Shown: in pieces, positions 1 to 10,744 of the stretch
How positions within the stretch are numbered: position 1 is the stretch's first letter
Layout: each line of letters starts with the position of its first letter
Assembly (NCBI GenBank): GCA_016178155.1
Contig: JACOTZ010000102.1
Span: forward strand, 1-32,555
DNA: 32,555 nt
Reading direction: 5' to 3'
From: Acidobacteriota bacterium
GTDB lineage: Bacteria; Acidobacteriota; Terriglobia; Bryobacterales; Bryobacteraceae
Translations under genes and position numbers: made by a program
The notes under the pieces: generated by a model
Told to the model about the DNA's origin: nothing
Seen by the model: only the letters and a program-made list of their open reading frames with translations
Database searches by the model: none

Positions 1-948
1 GCTGTGCATGTAGACTCCGCCGCGTGCCCAGAACCGGCTCCACCATTCGCTTGTCTCGCGGCGCAGAGTTTCGAAATCTCCGGGCGTGGACGCCAACTGC
101 TGAAGTGCGATCTTCGCCGTGTCCTGGGCGGGTTTGGCGCCGGCGGCGCTCGCAATCAGGATGGTGAAACGGCCTTTGCCCGGAGCTACGGACAACTGCA
201 CCGTGGATTGGTTCAGGTAGCGCGCGCGCGAGGGACGGCCGACCACGCCGACGGCAACAGCCGAGGCGCCATAGTACTTGCCTTCGCGGAACTGCTGAGT
301 CAACGCGATCCGGCCGTCATCGACGAGCAAGGTTGCGGTGGCGATGTGTTCGGCCGTCCGGAACATTACCGCATGATCACGCGCGAGCCGATAATTTTGG
401 CCGTGATGATACTGAATCTGGTAGCGCAGCATGCGCAGATCAATGTTGACGGCAGCCGGCTGGTCGCGCTGGTCATCTATTTCGAGGGCGATCACGTCGC
501 CGTTGGGCCAAGCGAGCGCACGCGCGGTCAGATCCCTACCTTTAGCGGTCATGAGCGCGTCGTAGAGAGCCAAGTGCTGACGAAAGGAGCCCGGTAGAAA
601 CACGTCATCGCCCGCGTCGACAAGGTTGACATCCACATAAGCGCAGGCGCTGCCGTAATCGGAATCGGCGCGCGGAAAACTCACGGTGGTGCTGTCCATC
701 GCGTGCAGATCGACGCGATTGATCTGCATCTTCAGCGCCGACGGGGTGGTCCAGATCAGCGTTCCCATGCGGCCGTTGCCCACGGGCATGCCCTCTTCGG
801 GGCGGGTTGCCGGGCGGTCGAACACCAGGTCGGCGCGGGCAACCTGAGCACGGCGATCTACCTGGATCAGGCTCTCGGCCGCCACCAGCGGCAGGGTGAG
901 CGCCCCAATGGCCGCTGACACGACCTGATGCTGTGAAAACCAGTGCAT
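1..948 (-). CDS. GH95-like secreted glycoside hydrolase, N-terminal part (cut by window edge)
   Basis: The reading frame starts at ATG 948 and stays open to base 1, giving 316 residues with the C-terminal part outside the window. An AGGAG ribosome binding site lies about 10 nt before the ATG, and an in-frame stop lies about 35 nt upstream, so the start is well fixed. Residues 1-24 look like a signal peptide. Residues 39-62 read DLVFDRPATRP then PVGNGRMG, which resembles the N-terminal beta-sandwich signature of GH95 enzymes (alpha-L-fucosidase/galactosidase family) and related DUF5703-type proteins. The catalytic (alpha/alpha)6 domain would lie in the unseen part, so substrate cannot be judged. 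The gene follows the TonB receptor at 1311-4601 on the same strand with a 362-bp gap, consistent with a receptor plus exported glycosidase pair. The family assignment is moderate; the coding call is strong because the frame is uninterrupted with natural codon use. Confidence 0.72.
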   Translation of the reverse strand, partial: MHWFSQHQVVSAAIGALTLPLVAAESLIQVDRRAQVARADLVFDRPATRPEEGMPVGNGRMGTLIWTTPSALKMQINRVDLHAMDSTTVSFPRADSDYGSACAYVDVNLVDAGDDVFLPGSFRQHLALYDALMTAKGRDLTARALAWPNGDVIALEIDDQRDQPAAVNIDLRMLRYQIQYHHGQNYRLARDHAVMFRTAEHIATATLLVDDGRIALTQQFREGKYYGASAVAVGVVGRPSRARYLNQSTVQLSVAPGKGRFTILIASAAGAKPAQDTAKIALQQLASTPGDFETLRRETSEWWSRFWARGGVYMHS

Positions 949-1310
949 ACTCTTCGTCTCCTGTCGACCAGCCAAGGACTGTCACAGTCTATCGCTTGCA
1001 GCGGTGCTTCGATCTCTTGCCGGCATTTCTCAGCGGCGTCACTCCAGCCAGAGACCAGCAAGCGCAACGCACTGGAGTTGTTCTTTGAGACGGATCGAGT
1101 TGCGAACACGGCTTCAGGAGCGGCGATTGAGGCCTGACAATTTCGGACACCAGGCCGAACAAGGTCTCCGCGGATTAGCACGGGATTAGCATCAGCTGTA
1201 CCTGCCGCGGAAGGCGGACCGACTGGGTTGCGCGTCCGCTACCTACTGAGCACGCTCGTGCACTTCGCGCTGTGCTGCGCCTCCCGGCGACGCACGTTCA
1301 GAAATCCGGG
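949..1310. other. Intergenic region between TonB receptor and GH95-like gene
   Basis: These 362 bases hold no convincing gene. They carry the AGGAG ribosome binding site of the downstream hydrolase and a short direct repeat, GGATTAGCA, at 1172-1180 and again at 1183-1191 (period 11, about one helical turn). No clear sigma-70 promoter or U-tailed terminator was found. Short frames here on both strands have random-looking composition. Confidence 0.6.
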
Positions 1311-4300
1311 TTAGAAGTTCAGCCGCAGCGCCAACTGCACTTGGCGGCTGGTGCCAAGCCCTACACCCTTCGTCACGGTAGAGGTGGCAAGCCCGAACGT
1401 GCCGCCCGCCGCGGCGGCTGTGAACGATTCTCCGGGCTGAACCTGATTGCGTCCCGTGCCCAGGGCATTGTTCAACCGCGACACGGGATTCTTGAAGTTC
1501 GTGTGGTTCAGGATGTTATAGATCTCCGACCGGAACTCGATGTTCACCCTCTCGTTCACCCGAAACCGCTTGTGCAGCGTGAGATCGAACTGGGAGAGAC
1601 CCGGCCCGTGCAAGGCCCAGCGGCCCAGGTTGCCGAATGTGCCTGGAGCCGGAATCGCAAACGCTGCCGGGTTGAGAAACACCCTCTTGTCAGCCGTCGA
1701 AGACAGGTATGGACTGACGCCGGGAACCACATCGGGCCGGCGATTATTGCGGAACGCGCCACCCCAGGGATTATTCACAAGCGGAGTTGTGAGGATTGTG
1801 CCGCCGGATGCCGCAATCGGCTTATCAACAATGGCGCCCGTCGAGTTTACCCGATAAGCGACGTCGTTGCGAGCCAGGGTCACGTCGATCGGCAGACCGG
1901 TGCGGGCATTCACCACGCCCCCGATCTCCCAGCCTCCCAGCAGGAACTCCGTTGCACTGTTTCCGCCGCTCAGGTACTTGCGCCCCTTGCCGAACGGTAG
2001 CTCGTACATGGCGCTGGCGTTGAAATTGTGGCGCACATCGAATGCATTGTTGCCGCGGTCGAGACTGAAATCGAAGGGGCTTGCCTGCGTCTGGGCCTCA
2101 TTCGAGCCGCCCGTATTGCCAATGCTGTGCCCCCAAGTCCACTGCGAGCCGATGGTCAGGCCCTTGCTAAAGCGCCGGTTTGCGGTCACTTGCAACGAAT
2201 CGTAGTGGTCCGTGCCGCCGCTAGTCTTGTAGTCGAGCTGCGCAAAGCGATCGCCGAATTCGAGTACGGGAAGCCCGGCGCCGCTCGCCGGGTTCATCGC
2301 GACGCCGGTCATTACGTTCGTCCAGGCTCGTAGAAAGAGGTTGCGTCCCTGGCTGCCCACGTAGGCCGCGGTGAGCACGGTATCGAACGGCAAACGCTGC
2401 TGGATCGAGGCGGTGTACGACAGGATTTTCTCGGGCAGCGTGTAGCCCGGAGCATAGACGCGCGGGGCGAATCCCTTCATGTGATTCGCGTCAAAACTGG
2501 AGATGATCTGCTGGCTCTGCACGGGGAAGACTGCATTCGCGGCAGTTACGGTGACCCGGTCGCTGTCGATCGGCTGCACCTGATCTTCAGTCTGCCCCGG
2601 ACCGTAGTAGTAGCCCGCGCCGATCCGTAACACGGTGTTGTCCTTGAAGCGCGCGGGCGCCCACGTGAACGCGAGCCGGGGACCGAAGTTCAGTTTCGAG
2701 CTGCTGTACCACGGCGTGTCCGGCCCTTGCAGCGTCGCGGTGTTCATGTCGAAGAGAGTGAAGAGGTTGCGATCTTCGTGCAGCACCGAGTAGTACTCAT
2801 ACCGGACGCCGTAGTTCATGGTCAGGTTCGGCCGGATCTTCCATTCGTCCTGCGCGTAACCGATGTAGTAGGTCTGCTTCAGGAACCGATTACCCGTGGC
2901 CCCGCCGTGCAGCGGGTTTGGCGCGCTCATGTCCCCGATCACCTCCACTCGGCCCGGGCTATTGTTCAGCAGGTCATTGAGATTTGAAAACGTATAGGTC
3001 GTGCCGCCCAGACGGTCAGTGTACAGCCGGATGGGCCGGACCTCGACGCCGAACTTGAACGAGTGATCGTTTCTGATGAGGCTCAACTGATCCGCAAAAG
3101 TGAGGGTGTAGTTGGTGTACGGCACGGCTCGTCCGTTTTGCGCGCTGTTCGACCGCACCAGGCCGCCAATGCGCGCTGCCCCACCGGAGACGCCCTGCCC
3201 TCCGATGCCTGCGATGGTAGCTGTGCCCGTGAAATCGACCGATACGGCCGAAAGGTCGATACCATTCAGATTCGGCGCTACTCCGTTGATGCGGCTCTTA
3301 TAGGCGTTCAGACCGGCCTTGGTCTCGTTGATTGCCGAGGGGCTGAGGATCTGCTGCAGGCTGACCATGGCGTTCTGCGGCACGGCGCTCACGCGCTGGT
3401 AGTTGCCAGTCACATTCAAGGGACTCGTCAGCTCGCCCTGGTCGCGAAAGTAGCGTGCGGCCAGAGAATACTTGTCGCTGATCCGGTAATCGAAGCGGAG
3501 GCTGCCGTAATTCTCATCCATGGCGGAGCTGGAGCTCAAACGATAGAGGTTGAGGTCCGGGTTGGAAGTCGGCGTGCCCCCGGCCGGGTAAGCTGCCATC
3601 AGCGGCGCAATGGACGGAACGGCGCGGGCGCGCGCCGCGGCGCTGGGAACCGCTTCGAGGATGTTCACGCCGGCGCGCTGCCGGAGGCCTTCATAATTGC
3701 CGAAGAAAAACAGCTTGTTTCGGACGATGGGGCCGCCAAGCGAGCCGCCAAACTGGTTCAGCCGCAGCGGCGAGGTATCGGATCCGTCGAAGAAATTCCG
3801 GGCATCCATTGCATTGTTGCGAATGTACTCGAAAACCGCGCCATGGAACTCGTTCGAACCGGACTTGGTGACCACAGAGATCTGGCCTGCGGTGCCCGTG
3901 CCGTACTCGGCCGGATAATTGCTCGACTCGACCCGAAATTCCTGAACGTTCTCCAGGCTGGTCTGCAGCCGAAAGCCCGTAGACGTCTCGCCGTTGAGGT
4001 TGCCGGGCGAGGCGTCGATGATCGAGGACGCCTCCACGCCGTCAAAACGGATGGCGTTTTGCTGGTTTGCGCGTCCGCTGAAACGGATGTTATCGAAAGA
4101 GCCGCCTCCGGCTGTTTGTGCTCCCGGGACGAGCAGGTAGAGCTGCGAGAGATGCCGGCCGTTCAGCGGCAGGGTCGCCACTTCGCGTTCGTTCACGTTC
4201 CCGCCGATTCGGGCGGAGCTTGTGTCCACAACCATCAGCTCGCCGCCCGAGATGGTGATCTGCTGTTGCAGCGCGGCGGGTTCGAGCACCAGGTTGACGG

Positions 4301-4601
4301 CGCGTTCCTGGCCCGCCGTCAGGGTGATGCGGCTCACCGTCGTGGGCCCGAGGCCAGGCGCCTTCCCAGCGACCGTGTATTGCGCAGGCGGCAGGTTGGT
4401 GACGAGGTAATGTCCCTCGGCATTGGCGCTGGCGCTTCGCTCGCTGCCGGTTTTCTCATTCTTGACAACGACAGCCGCGCCGGGAACTATAGCGCCGGCG
4501 CTGTCGGTGACGGTGCCGCCGATTCGGGCCTGATCGCTCTGGCCGAAAGCAAGCGATGCGGCAAAACAGAACATGACCACTAAAGAATGTTTGTGTCTCA
4601 T
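1311..4601 (-). CDS. Oar-like TonB-dependent outer-membrane receptor
   Basis: A 1096-residue outer-membrane receptor predicted to take up a large solute across the outer membrane using TonB energy. Residues 1-20 form a signal peptide ending near AFG-QS. Residues about 25-110 form a carboxypeptidase-regulatory-like (Cna-B-type) domain with the typical GGTVTDSAGAIVPGA start. A plug domain follows (LPLNGRHLSQL near residue 145; later VVTKSGSNEFHG). The remainder is a long beta-barrel rich in aromatic strands, ending in LRLNF with the C-terminal Phe expected for barrel assembly. This architecture is greatly expanded in Acidobacteriota. Start ATG 4601 gives the signal peptide directly, though no strong ribosome binding site is visible. 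The substrate is unknown; the downstream glycosidase suggests a glycan. A PstS-like gene lies upstream on the same strand across a 382-bp gap containing a hairpin. Confidence 0.92.
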   Translation of the reverse strand: MRHKHSLVVMFCFAASLAFGQSDQARIGGTVTDSAGAIVPGAAVVVKNEKTGSERSASANAEGHYLVTNLPPAQYTVAGKAPGLGPTTVSRITLTAGQERAVNLVLEPAALQQQITISGGELMVVDTSSARIGGNVNEREVATLPLNGRHLSQLYLLVPGAQTAGGGSFDNIRFSGRANQQNAIRFDGVEASSIIDASPGNLNGETSTGFRLQTSLENVQEFRVESSNYPAEYGTGTAGQISVVTKSGSNEFHGAVFEYIRNNAMDARNFFDGSDTSPLRLNQFGGSLGGPIVRNKLFFFGNYEGLRQRAGVNILEAVPSAAARARAVPSIAPLMAAYPAGGTPTSNPDLNLYRLSSSSAMDENYGSLRFDYRISDKYSLAARYFRDQGELTSPLNVTGNYQRVSAVPQNAMVSLQQILSPSAINETKAGLNAYKSRINGVAPNLNGIDLSAVSVDFTGTATIAGIGGQGVSGGAARIGGLVRSNSAQNGRAVPYTNYTLTFADQLSLIRNDHSFKFGVEVRPIRLYTDRLGGTTYTFSNLNDLLNNSPGRVEVIGDMSAPNPLHGGATGNRFLKQTYYIGYAQDEWKIRPNLTMNYGVRYEYYSVLHEDRNLFTLFDMNTATLQGPDTPWYSSSKLNFGPRLAFTWAPARFKDNTVLRIGAGYYYGPGQTEDQVQPIDSDRVTVTAANAVFPVQSQQIISSFDANHMKGFAPRVYAPGYTLPEKILSYTASIQQRLPFDTVLTAAYVGSQGRNLFLRAWTNVMTGVAMNPASGAGLPVLEFGDRFAQLDYKTSGGTDHYDSLQVTANRRFSKGLTIGSQWTWGHSIGNTGGSNEAQTQASPFDFSLDRGNNAFDVRHNFNASAMYELPFGKGRKYLSGGNSATEFLLGGWEIGGVVNARTGLPIDVTLARNDVAYRVNSTGAIVDKPIAASGGTILTTPLVNNPWGGAFRNNRRPDVVPGVSPYLSSTADKRVFLNPAAFAIPAPGTFGNLGRWALHGPGLSQFDLTLHKRFRVNERVNIEFRSEIYNILNHTNFKNPVSRLNNALGTGRNQVQPGESFTAAAAGGTFGLATSTVTKGVGLGTSRQVQLALRLNF

Positions 4602-4983
4602 GGTTCTTACAGCCAGAGTAGAGGGAGGCAGTTACGTGCGCGTGACGCGTGTGTTAATCTTCCGTGACATGACCACAACCCCGTGCCGTGTACGGGTTTT
4701 CCACGGCTTGAGTGTGAAAATCTCACTTCTAGCCGGAACAACAGTAGATCATAGCCTCCATTTCTCACGAATCTCTACGAGAAGTGCGGTCCGCGGCCAC
4801 TTTCCCGCCGGAAAATAGCCCGGCACCCTGGTCGCGAGCGTCGCGCAAGAGCCGGGGCGGGTGCCACCGGGCAGATGCGGGCTAATGTGCCGTCCGGCGT
4901 AACTTGACAACCGCTCATGGCTGCGGCTCGGAGTGAGCGTCTCTGCGCTGCGTACATCGGCAAACCCGATGCGGCACTGCACA
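4602..4983. other. Intergenic region between PstS-like gene and TonB receptor
   Basis: These 382 bases contain no supported gene. They hold a long GC-rich inverted repeat at 4818-4872, listed separately. The 4602-4790 part is AT-richer than its surroundings, as expected for a promoter of the receptor, but no well-matched -35/-10 pair could be assigned with confidence. Confidence 0.55.
4818..4872 (-). terminator. Candidate terminator or attenuator hairpin after the PstS-like gene
   Basis: Bases 4818-4828 (GCCCGGCACCC) pair with 4859-4863 (GGGTG) and 4867-4872 (CCGGGC), giving an 11-bp stem with a 3-nt bulge and a 30-nt loop region. Read on the minus strand, the stem is followed by TATTTTCC, a weak U-rich tail. 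It lies about 110 nt past the PstS-like stop codon and 217 nt before the receptor start. It may end the protease/PstS transcript or act in the receptor leader; the short U tract makes the terminator call tentative. Confidence 0.4.
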
Positions 4984-6027
4984 CTAGCGAATCTGCTCGA
5001 TCGCCTGGAGTGCCTTCGCCGCCACCGGAGCCGGAAGCGGAGCGTAGCCGAGGGGTTCGGCCACTCTTTGGCCGCTCTGCAGCATCCAGCGCAGGAAAGC
5101 GCGGATCGCTTCCCTCTTCCGGGCATCCTCGACTTTCGCCGGCGTCAGCAGCCACGTAAAGCTCGCGATCGGGTATGCGTCCCTGCCCGGGGCGTTTGTG
5201 ATGGACACTCGAAAGTCGTCCGGCATCTGATTGGCGACGGATGCGGCGGCGGCCTTGATGGTTCTGACATCGGCTCTCGCGAATCTGCCGGAAGCGTTGC
5301 GCACGCGGCCATACCTGATGCGATTGTGGCTGGCGTACACAAGCTCCACGTACCCGCATGACCACGGTGTCTGCTTCACAATCCCGGCGACACCTTCGTT
5401 GCCCTTGGCGCCGAGTCCCGCCGGCCAGCTCACGGATGCGCCCGCACCGACCCTGCTCTTCCAGACGGCATTAGTTTTCAAGAGGAACTCCGTCCAGATG
5501 TAGGTGGTTCCGCTGCCGTCCGAGCGATGGACCGGAAGGATGTCCGCGTCCGGAAGCGCAACACCAGGGTTCGCTGATGCGATCTCCGGATCGTTCCACC
5601 GTCTGATGGCACCCAGAAATATGCCCGCCAGTGCGGCAGGCGTGAAGTTCAGTTCCGCATCGACTTTGGGGATGTTGTAAACCGGCACCACGGCGCCGAG
5701 CACGGATGGGAAGTGGAGAATCTTCACGCTGGACCGCAAAAGTTGCTCGTCGGTCATCGGCCGGTCGGAGGCGCCGAAATCGACGACACCGTTGAGCAAC
5801 TGACGAATCCCTGCGCCGGAGCCGACGGATTGATAATTGATGTTGTCACCGGGGCGCAGCCGGTGGAACTGATCGAACCACCTCGCGTAAATCGGATACG
5901 GAAAGGTTGCCCCGGCGGCATTCACGAGGATGTCGGCGCGAGAGGGTCTCGCCCCAACGAAAGTCAGCGCAAGGCACACGAACGCGTTCAGAATCCGCAC
6001 GAACCTCCCCGCTGCCCCTTCACTCAT
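4984..6027 (-). CDS. PstS-like periplasmic phosphate-binding protein
   Basis: A 347-residue protein of the PstS phosphate ABC-transporter substrate-binding family. It has a signal peptide (residues about 10-31, ending SRA-D). It then carries the family signatures AAGATFPYPIYARW (residues 37-50), NYQSVGSGAGI (64-74) and VDFGASDRPM (82-91). SDGSGTTYIW follows near residue 150, matching the phosphate-contacting Ser/Asp/Gly-Thr loops. Length is normal for PstS. No pstC, pstA, pstB or phoU lies next to it, so it is an orphan here; it could serve a distant transporter, act as a phosphate scavenger, or have another role. Its ATG overlaps the end of the upstream aspartic protease gene by 8 nt (ATGAGTGA), which implies translational coupling. 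Family assignment is firm; the physiological ligand is inferred. Confidence 0.88.
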   Translation of the reverse strand: MSEGAAGRFVRILNAFVCLALTFVGARPSRADILVNAAGATFPYPIYARWFDQFHRLRPGDNINYQSVGSGAGIRQLLNGVVDFGASDRPMTDEQLLRSSVKILHFPSVLGAVVPVYNIPKVDAELNFTPAALAGIFLGAIRRWNDPEIASANPGVALPDADILPVHRSDGSGTTYIWTEFLLKTNAVWKSRVGAGASVSWPAGLGAKGNEGVAGIVKQTPWSCGYVELVYASHNRIRYGRVRNASGRFARADVRTIKAAAASVANQMPDDFRVSITNAPGRDAYPIASFTWLLTPAKVEDARKREAIRAFLRWMLQSGQRVAEPLGYAPLPAPVAAKALQAIEQIR

Positions 6028-6946
6028 CCCCGGCGCTCTCCAGCACGACTTCGCGGTTTACGTAGTCGAGCGTCAGGATGAAGTCCTGGAGCACGGCGTT
6101 CCCCAGGTTGCCCCCGCGTTGTTCGAAGTTTTCCGCCTCGCCGTAGCCCTTTCGGGCGTAGGCGACTTCGATGGCCTGAAGATCAATCGTGCCCAGCACG
6201 ACGCTCCGGACCCATCCCTTTGTGAGTTGCGCCGTCCCGAGATAGCCGGCTGCCCTCAGCGGGATCCCATCTTTCGCCAGTTGCTCAAAGCCGAGGCGCC
6301 GGATGGCCTCCGGGAACAGAATGAGTCCGAGGCTGGCGCCCGTATCCACCGTGACGGGAACCTTGGTTCCGTTCACGTAGCAATTCTCGATCACGGGAAG
6401 AATCCACGCATTCAGGAAGCGCATGGGAAATGCATATCGCCGGGCTGAAGCGGCAGGTCGAACCGGCGGCGAGAACGGCGATACCTCATACGAGCGAATC
6501 CGGCGCAGCGGATAATCGATCTGGATAATTCGTTTCTCCAGGAAATCAAAGCCCAGGACCCCGTCCAATCGCCGTCCCATCACCGCCGAAACTCCCGACA
6601 GGTCGAGCACGGCAACGGGAAGGTTCCGAGCAATCAAGCCGCCTATCCGCAGCTCATCGCAAATCGTCTGCCGGCCGATGTTGCGGCGGCTGCCTATGCC
6701 CTTGCTTTCCGGTGTACGTGTACCCAGGGGCAAATGCAAGCTCTCGGCCAGATGGAGGGCAATCGTGGTTGCGCGCGTGCCGGTGTCCAGGATAAAGCTG
6801 TAAGGTCCCTTGCCGTTCACGATTGCACGGAGCACGATCTGGTTGTGCAGAAAATCGAACGGCATCTCGACATGCCCGCCGAAGCCCCGCGCGGTTGTGC
6901 CGGTCAGCAAACAAAGCGGAAGGAGAGGAATGACCCCGCAGCGCAT
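6020..6946 (-). CDS. Secreted two-lobe aspartic protease-like protein (clan AA)
   Basis: A 308-residue protein with an N-terminal signal peptide (residues 1-20) and two copies of the aspartic protease active-site motif: FILDTGTRATT (DTG at residues 54-56) and VTVDTGASLG (DTG at 201-203). Each copy is followed at a distance by a hydrophobic-Gly stretch (VLGFDFL near 130; NAVLQDFILTLDY near 284-295). That is the layout of bacterial retropepsin-like Asp_protease_2 proteins with two fused halves. It probably cleaves peptides or processes proteins in the periplasm, although several bacterial members lack a proven substrate. It is the first gene of the pair with the PstS-like gene, overlapping it by 8 nt. 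The start ATG 6946 has only a weak AGG-type ribosome binding site. Confidence 0.82.
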   Translation of the reverse strand: MRCGVIPLLPLCLLTGTTARGFGGHVEMPFDFLHNQIVLRAIVNGKGPYSFILDTGTRATTIALHLAESLHLPLGTRTPESKGIGSRRNIGRQTICDELRIGGLIARNLPVAVLDLSGVSAVMGRRLDGVLGFDFLEKRIIQIDYPLRRIRSYEVSPFSPPVRPAASARRYAFPMRFLNAWILPVIENCYVNGTKVPVTVDTGASLGLILFPEAIRRLGFEQLAKDGIPLRAAGYLGTAQLTKGWVRSVVLGTIDLQAIEVAYARKGYGEAENFEQRGGNLGNAVLQDFILTLDYVNREVVLESAGDE

Positions 6947-7371
6947 CCTGTTTCCGACCTTAGAGCGTAGCAGACCTTCCGGCGAGGTTTACGCTCGGAC
7001 GTTATCCCAGATCCTCCGGCGATCTCAGGGTCGGTTCCGCACCCTGACCTCTCCAATTTGCGCCCGAAATTTGTCCGGATGCCGCCGGCGAAAGTCCCGG
7101 TACGAGGAGAACCGCCTCGAACTTGCACGGGGGGGCCACTCGGATCTCTGAAATGTCCGATTGCGCCTGAGCGATACGCGATTCAAACACTGACCAAGCG
7201 TTTGCCGCAAGCAGGCGCAGCCGCTCTGGCATCTCATCGGCTGCGACCACGATATACACACATCCGGTTGGGGCTGCGTCTACCACTCGACACGTCGGTT
7301 GTTGCGTCAATCATCATCAGCGGGCCGGCGTCTCTGAGAGACATACGACTGTCGGTAACGGGTGGCAAACG
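6947..7371. other. Intergenic region between ntrX-like gene and aspartic protease gene
   Basis: These 425 bases separate the end of the NtrYX operon from the protease gene. A TTG-initiated minus-strand frame (7002-7310, 102 codons) is open and has fairly protein-like stretches such as GCVYIVVAADEMPERL. However, it begins directly after an in-frame TGA, has no clear ribosome binding site and matches no family I know, so I do not call it a gene. A perfect 13-nt palindrome, GTCTCTGAGAGAC, lies at 7330-7342, just past the ntrX stop, and could be a small hairpin or protein site. Confidence 0.5.
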
Positions 7372-8715
<1,344 letters not shown>

Positions 8716-10134
8716 TTACAGCAGCCGAATCGCGGCTGAGCGGCAGCACCACCCGGAACGCCGCGCCTCCGAGCTCGCTCTCGATCAGCAGGATATCACC
8801 GCCCGAGAGCAGGGCACTGCGGCGGGCGATCGATAGCCCCAGCCCCATGCCGCCCTTCTTGAACGAGATCGTGGGCTCAAACAGCGACTCCCTGGCGTGC
8901 AGGCTGAGGCCCGGCCCCGAGTCGTGGACTTCAATCCCCACCTGCCCGCCGTCGACCCTGGTCCTGCATAGAAGGACGCCGCCGCCACCTGCCGCCTCCG
9001 CCGCGTTTTCGAGGAGGTTGGTCAATACGCTCTTGATCAGGTCCTCGTCGGCCAGGGCCATGGGTCTGCCGGCGGCGAGGTGTACCTGATAAATGACCTC
9101 GGGATGAGCGGCCTTCAGAAACGAAATGCGTTCCTCGATGAGAGCGGTCACGTCAACCGCGCCGGGCCGCACCGGCGGCTCAGCGGCAAATTCCGAAAAA
9201 GCTCGCACGCGGCGCTCCAGTGTCGCCACCTCGTCCACCACAATCTGCGCCGCCTGTTCGAGGAAGCGGTCGCCGCGATGCCGCGCGGTCAGCTCTTCCA
9301 TGGTGAGGCGGATGGGCGTGAGCGAATTCTTCACCTCGTGCGCCATCTTGCGCGCCAGCGTCTGCCAGCTCGCCAGGCGTGTCAGGTAGACGAGACGGTC
9401 GCGGCTGGTTTGCAACTGCTCGGCGGTGTGATTGAATGCCTCCATGGCCGCGCCGACTTCATCGCGAGAGCGGGGCCGCAACCGCGCTGCCAGATTTCCG
9501 GCAGCGAGCTGCGAAAGCCCCCCGGTGAGCTCGTGGATGGGACTGCTAATCCGGTGCGCCCAGTAGATCAGCGCCACCAGGGCCAGAAGCCACACACCCG
9601 CCGCGAGCAGGATGAGCGTGAGCTGAAATCCACGGCGCAGATCGCGGGCACTCCACCCTTCCACCAGCGCGCGCGCCTGGGAGTATTGCGCGGCCACTCG
9701 CTTCAAGCCCGTGCCGAGTGGCTTTGAATACACCAGCACTTCGTCGCCGCGACGCACCATGTACTGCAGCTCGGCGCCGTCCGGGCCGGCCGTCAGCAGG
9801 TGCTCGGCTTCGCCGCTATCGTAGAAATCCTGCACCGAGACGGGCCAGCAGCGGCCATCAGCCGCGGCCGGCGGCCCGCAGTTTGTGCGTTCGGCGCGCG
9901 CAAACCGCAGCGGCTGCAAGCGGCCCGCCTCGACGTCGTTGACGAGCGATTCGCGGGTCCTCTGGTAGAGCGCCCGGCCGGTTGTCTCGAGCGACTTGGA
10001 AAGCTCATCGAGCTCGCGCGTGGATGCCAGGCGAAGGCTGCGATCGAGCAGCGCCGTGGTGATCCATACCGTGGCCGCGAGCGGCGCCGTCGTCGCCAAG
10101 ACGAAGATCAGGATCAGACGGTTGCGCAGCCGGT

Positions 10135-10737
10135 TCAATCGGCACCTCGCCCGGGCCGGGGCAACAGATCGGACAGGCGCATCGGGCTGCTTTCCACTCG
10201 CCAGAAGTCACTGTCGCGCGCGCGGGCGGCTCGGCTGAACAGGTCGACCAGGTTTGCGAGGCTGATGCCGGGCTCATCAAGAGCGGAGTCGCGCTCCTTC
10301 GCGTTCTGCGGCCGGATCTCCAGCCGCACCCACACCGTCTTGTCCCGTGGAATCCCCGTGGTGTTGAAACGCATGTTGCCGATGCACCAGGTCTCGGCGT
10401 CCGCCGCGGTCAGGTGCGAGGCCGAGCCGCGCTTGCTGCGGAGACGCGAAATCGAAAACCTCTCTTCCCACAGATCGTAACTGATGGCAAAGCGCTCGAA
10501 CGAGCGTTGCAGGACGGACGTCTTGCCGTCGCCCAGCACGCTGAGCTGGAAATCGAAGGCGACCGTGTTGCCGGCGCGCAGGCGATCAAGCGGCTTGCCT
10601 TGGAGGAAATGCAGGCCGGGCGCCAGCACTTGGAACTCCCCATCGACCGGCCGCACGGTCAGCTCGATCGCCCACAGCGCGGCGCATGCGGCAGCCGCGG
10701 CGGCGCAGGCGATTATTTTCGGTCGGCTCAGGGGCAC
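10135..10737 (-). CDS. DUF4390-like membrane-anchored protein of the ntrYX operon
   Basis: A 200-residue protein with one N-terminal hydrophobic segment (residues about 7-25), then a beta-rich domain. The pattern of a 'threshold' phrase (FLQGKPLDRLRAGNTVAFDFQLSVL), an aromatic strand (SFERFAISYDLWEERFSISR) and a late hydrophobic segment resembles DUF4390 proteins. In Betaproteobacteria those sit immediately upstream of ntrYX. The similarity is from memory of the family and the conserved position, not from a search. The likely location is the periplasm, anchored in the inner membrane. It lies 7 nt downstream of the Omp85-like gene and overlaps the kinase gene by 4 nt (TTGA). It may be an accessory sensor or envelope component. 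Function unknown. Confidence 0.7.
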   Translation of the reverse strand: MPLSRPKIIACAAAAAACAALWAIELTVRPVDGEFQVLAPGLHFLQGKPLDRLRAGNTVAFDFQLSVLGDGKTSVLQRSFERFAISYDLWEERFSISRLRSKRGSASHLTAADAETWCIGNMRFNTTGIPRDKTVWVRLEIRPQNAKERDSALDEPGISLANLVDLFSRAARARDSDFWRVESSPMRLSDLLPRPGRGAD

Positions 10738-10744
10738 CCTTGTC

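Noticed and set aside
3063-4583. Long plus-strand open frame of 506 codons
   Set aside because: It is antisense to the TonB receptor gene, whose signal peptide, domains and C-terminal strand are all recognisable. High GC with third-position bias creates long antisense frames.
7002-7310. Minus-strand 102-codon frame in the ntrX-protease gap
   Set aside because: TTG start directly after an in-frame stop, no clear ribosome binding site, no recognisable family. It could be a decayed gene, but support is too thin to list it as one.
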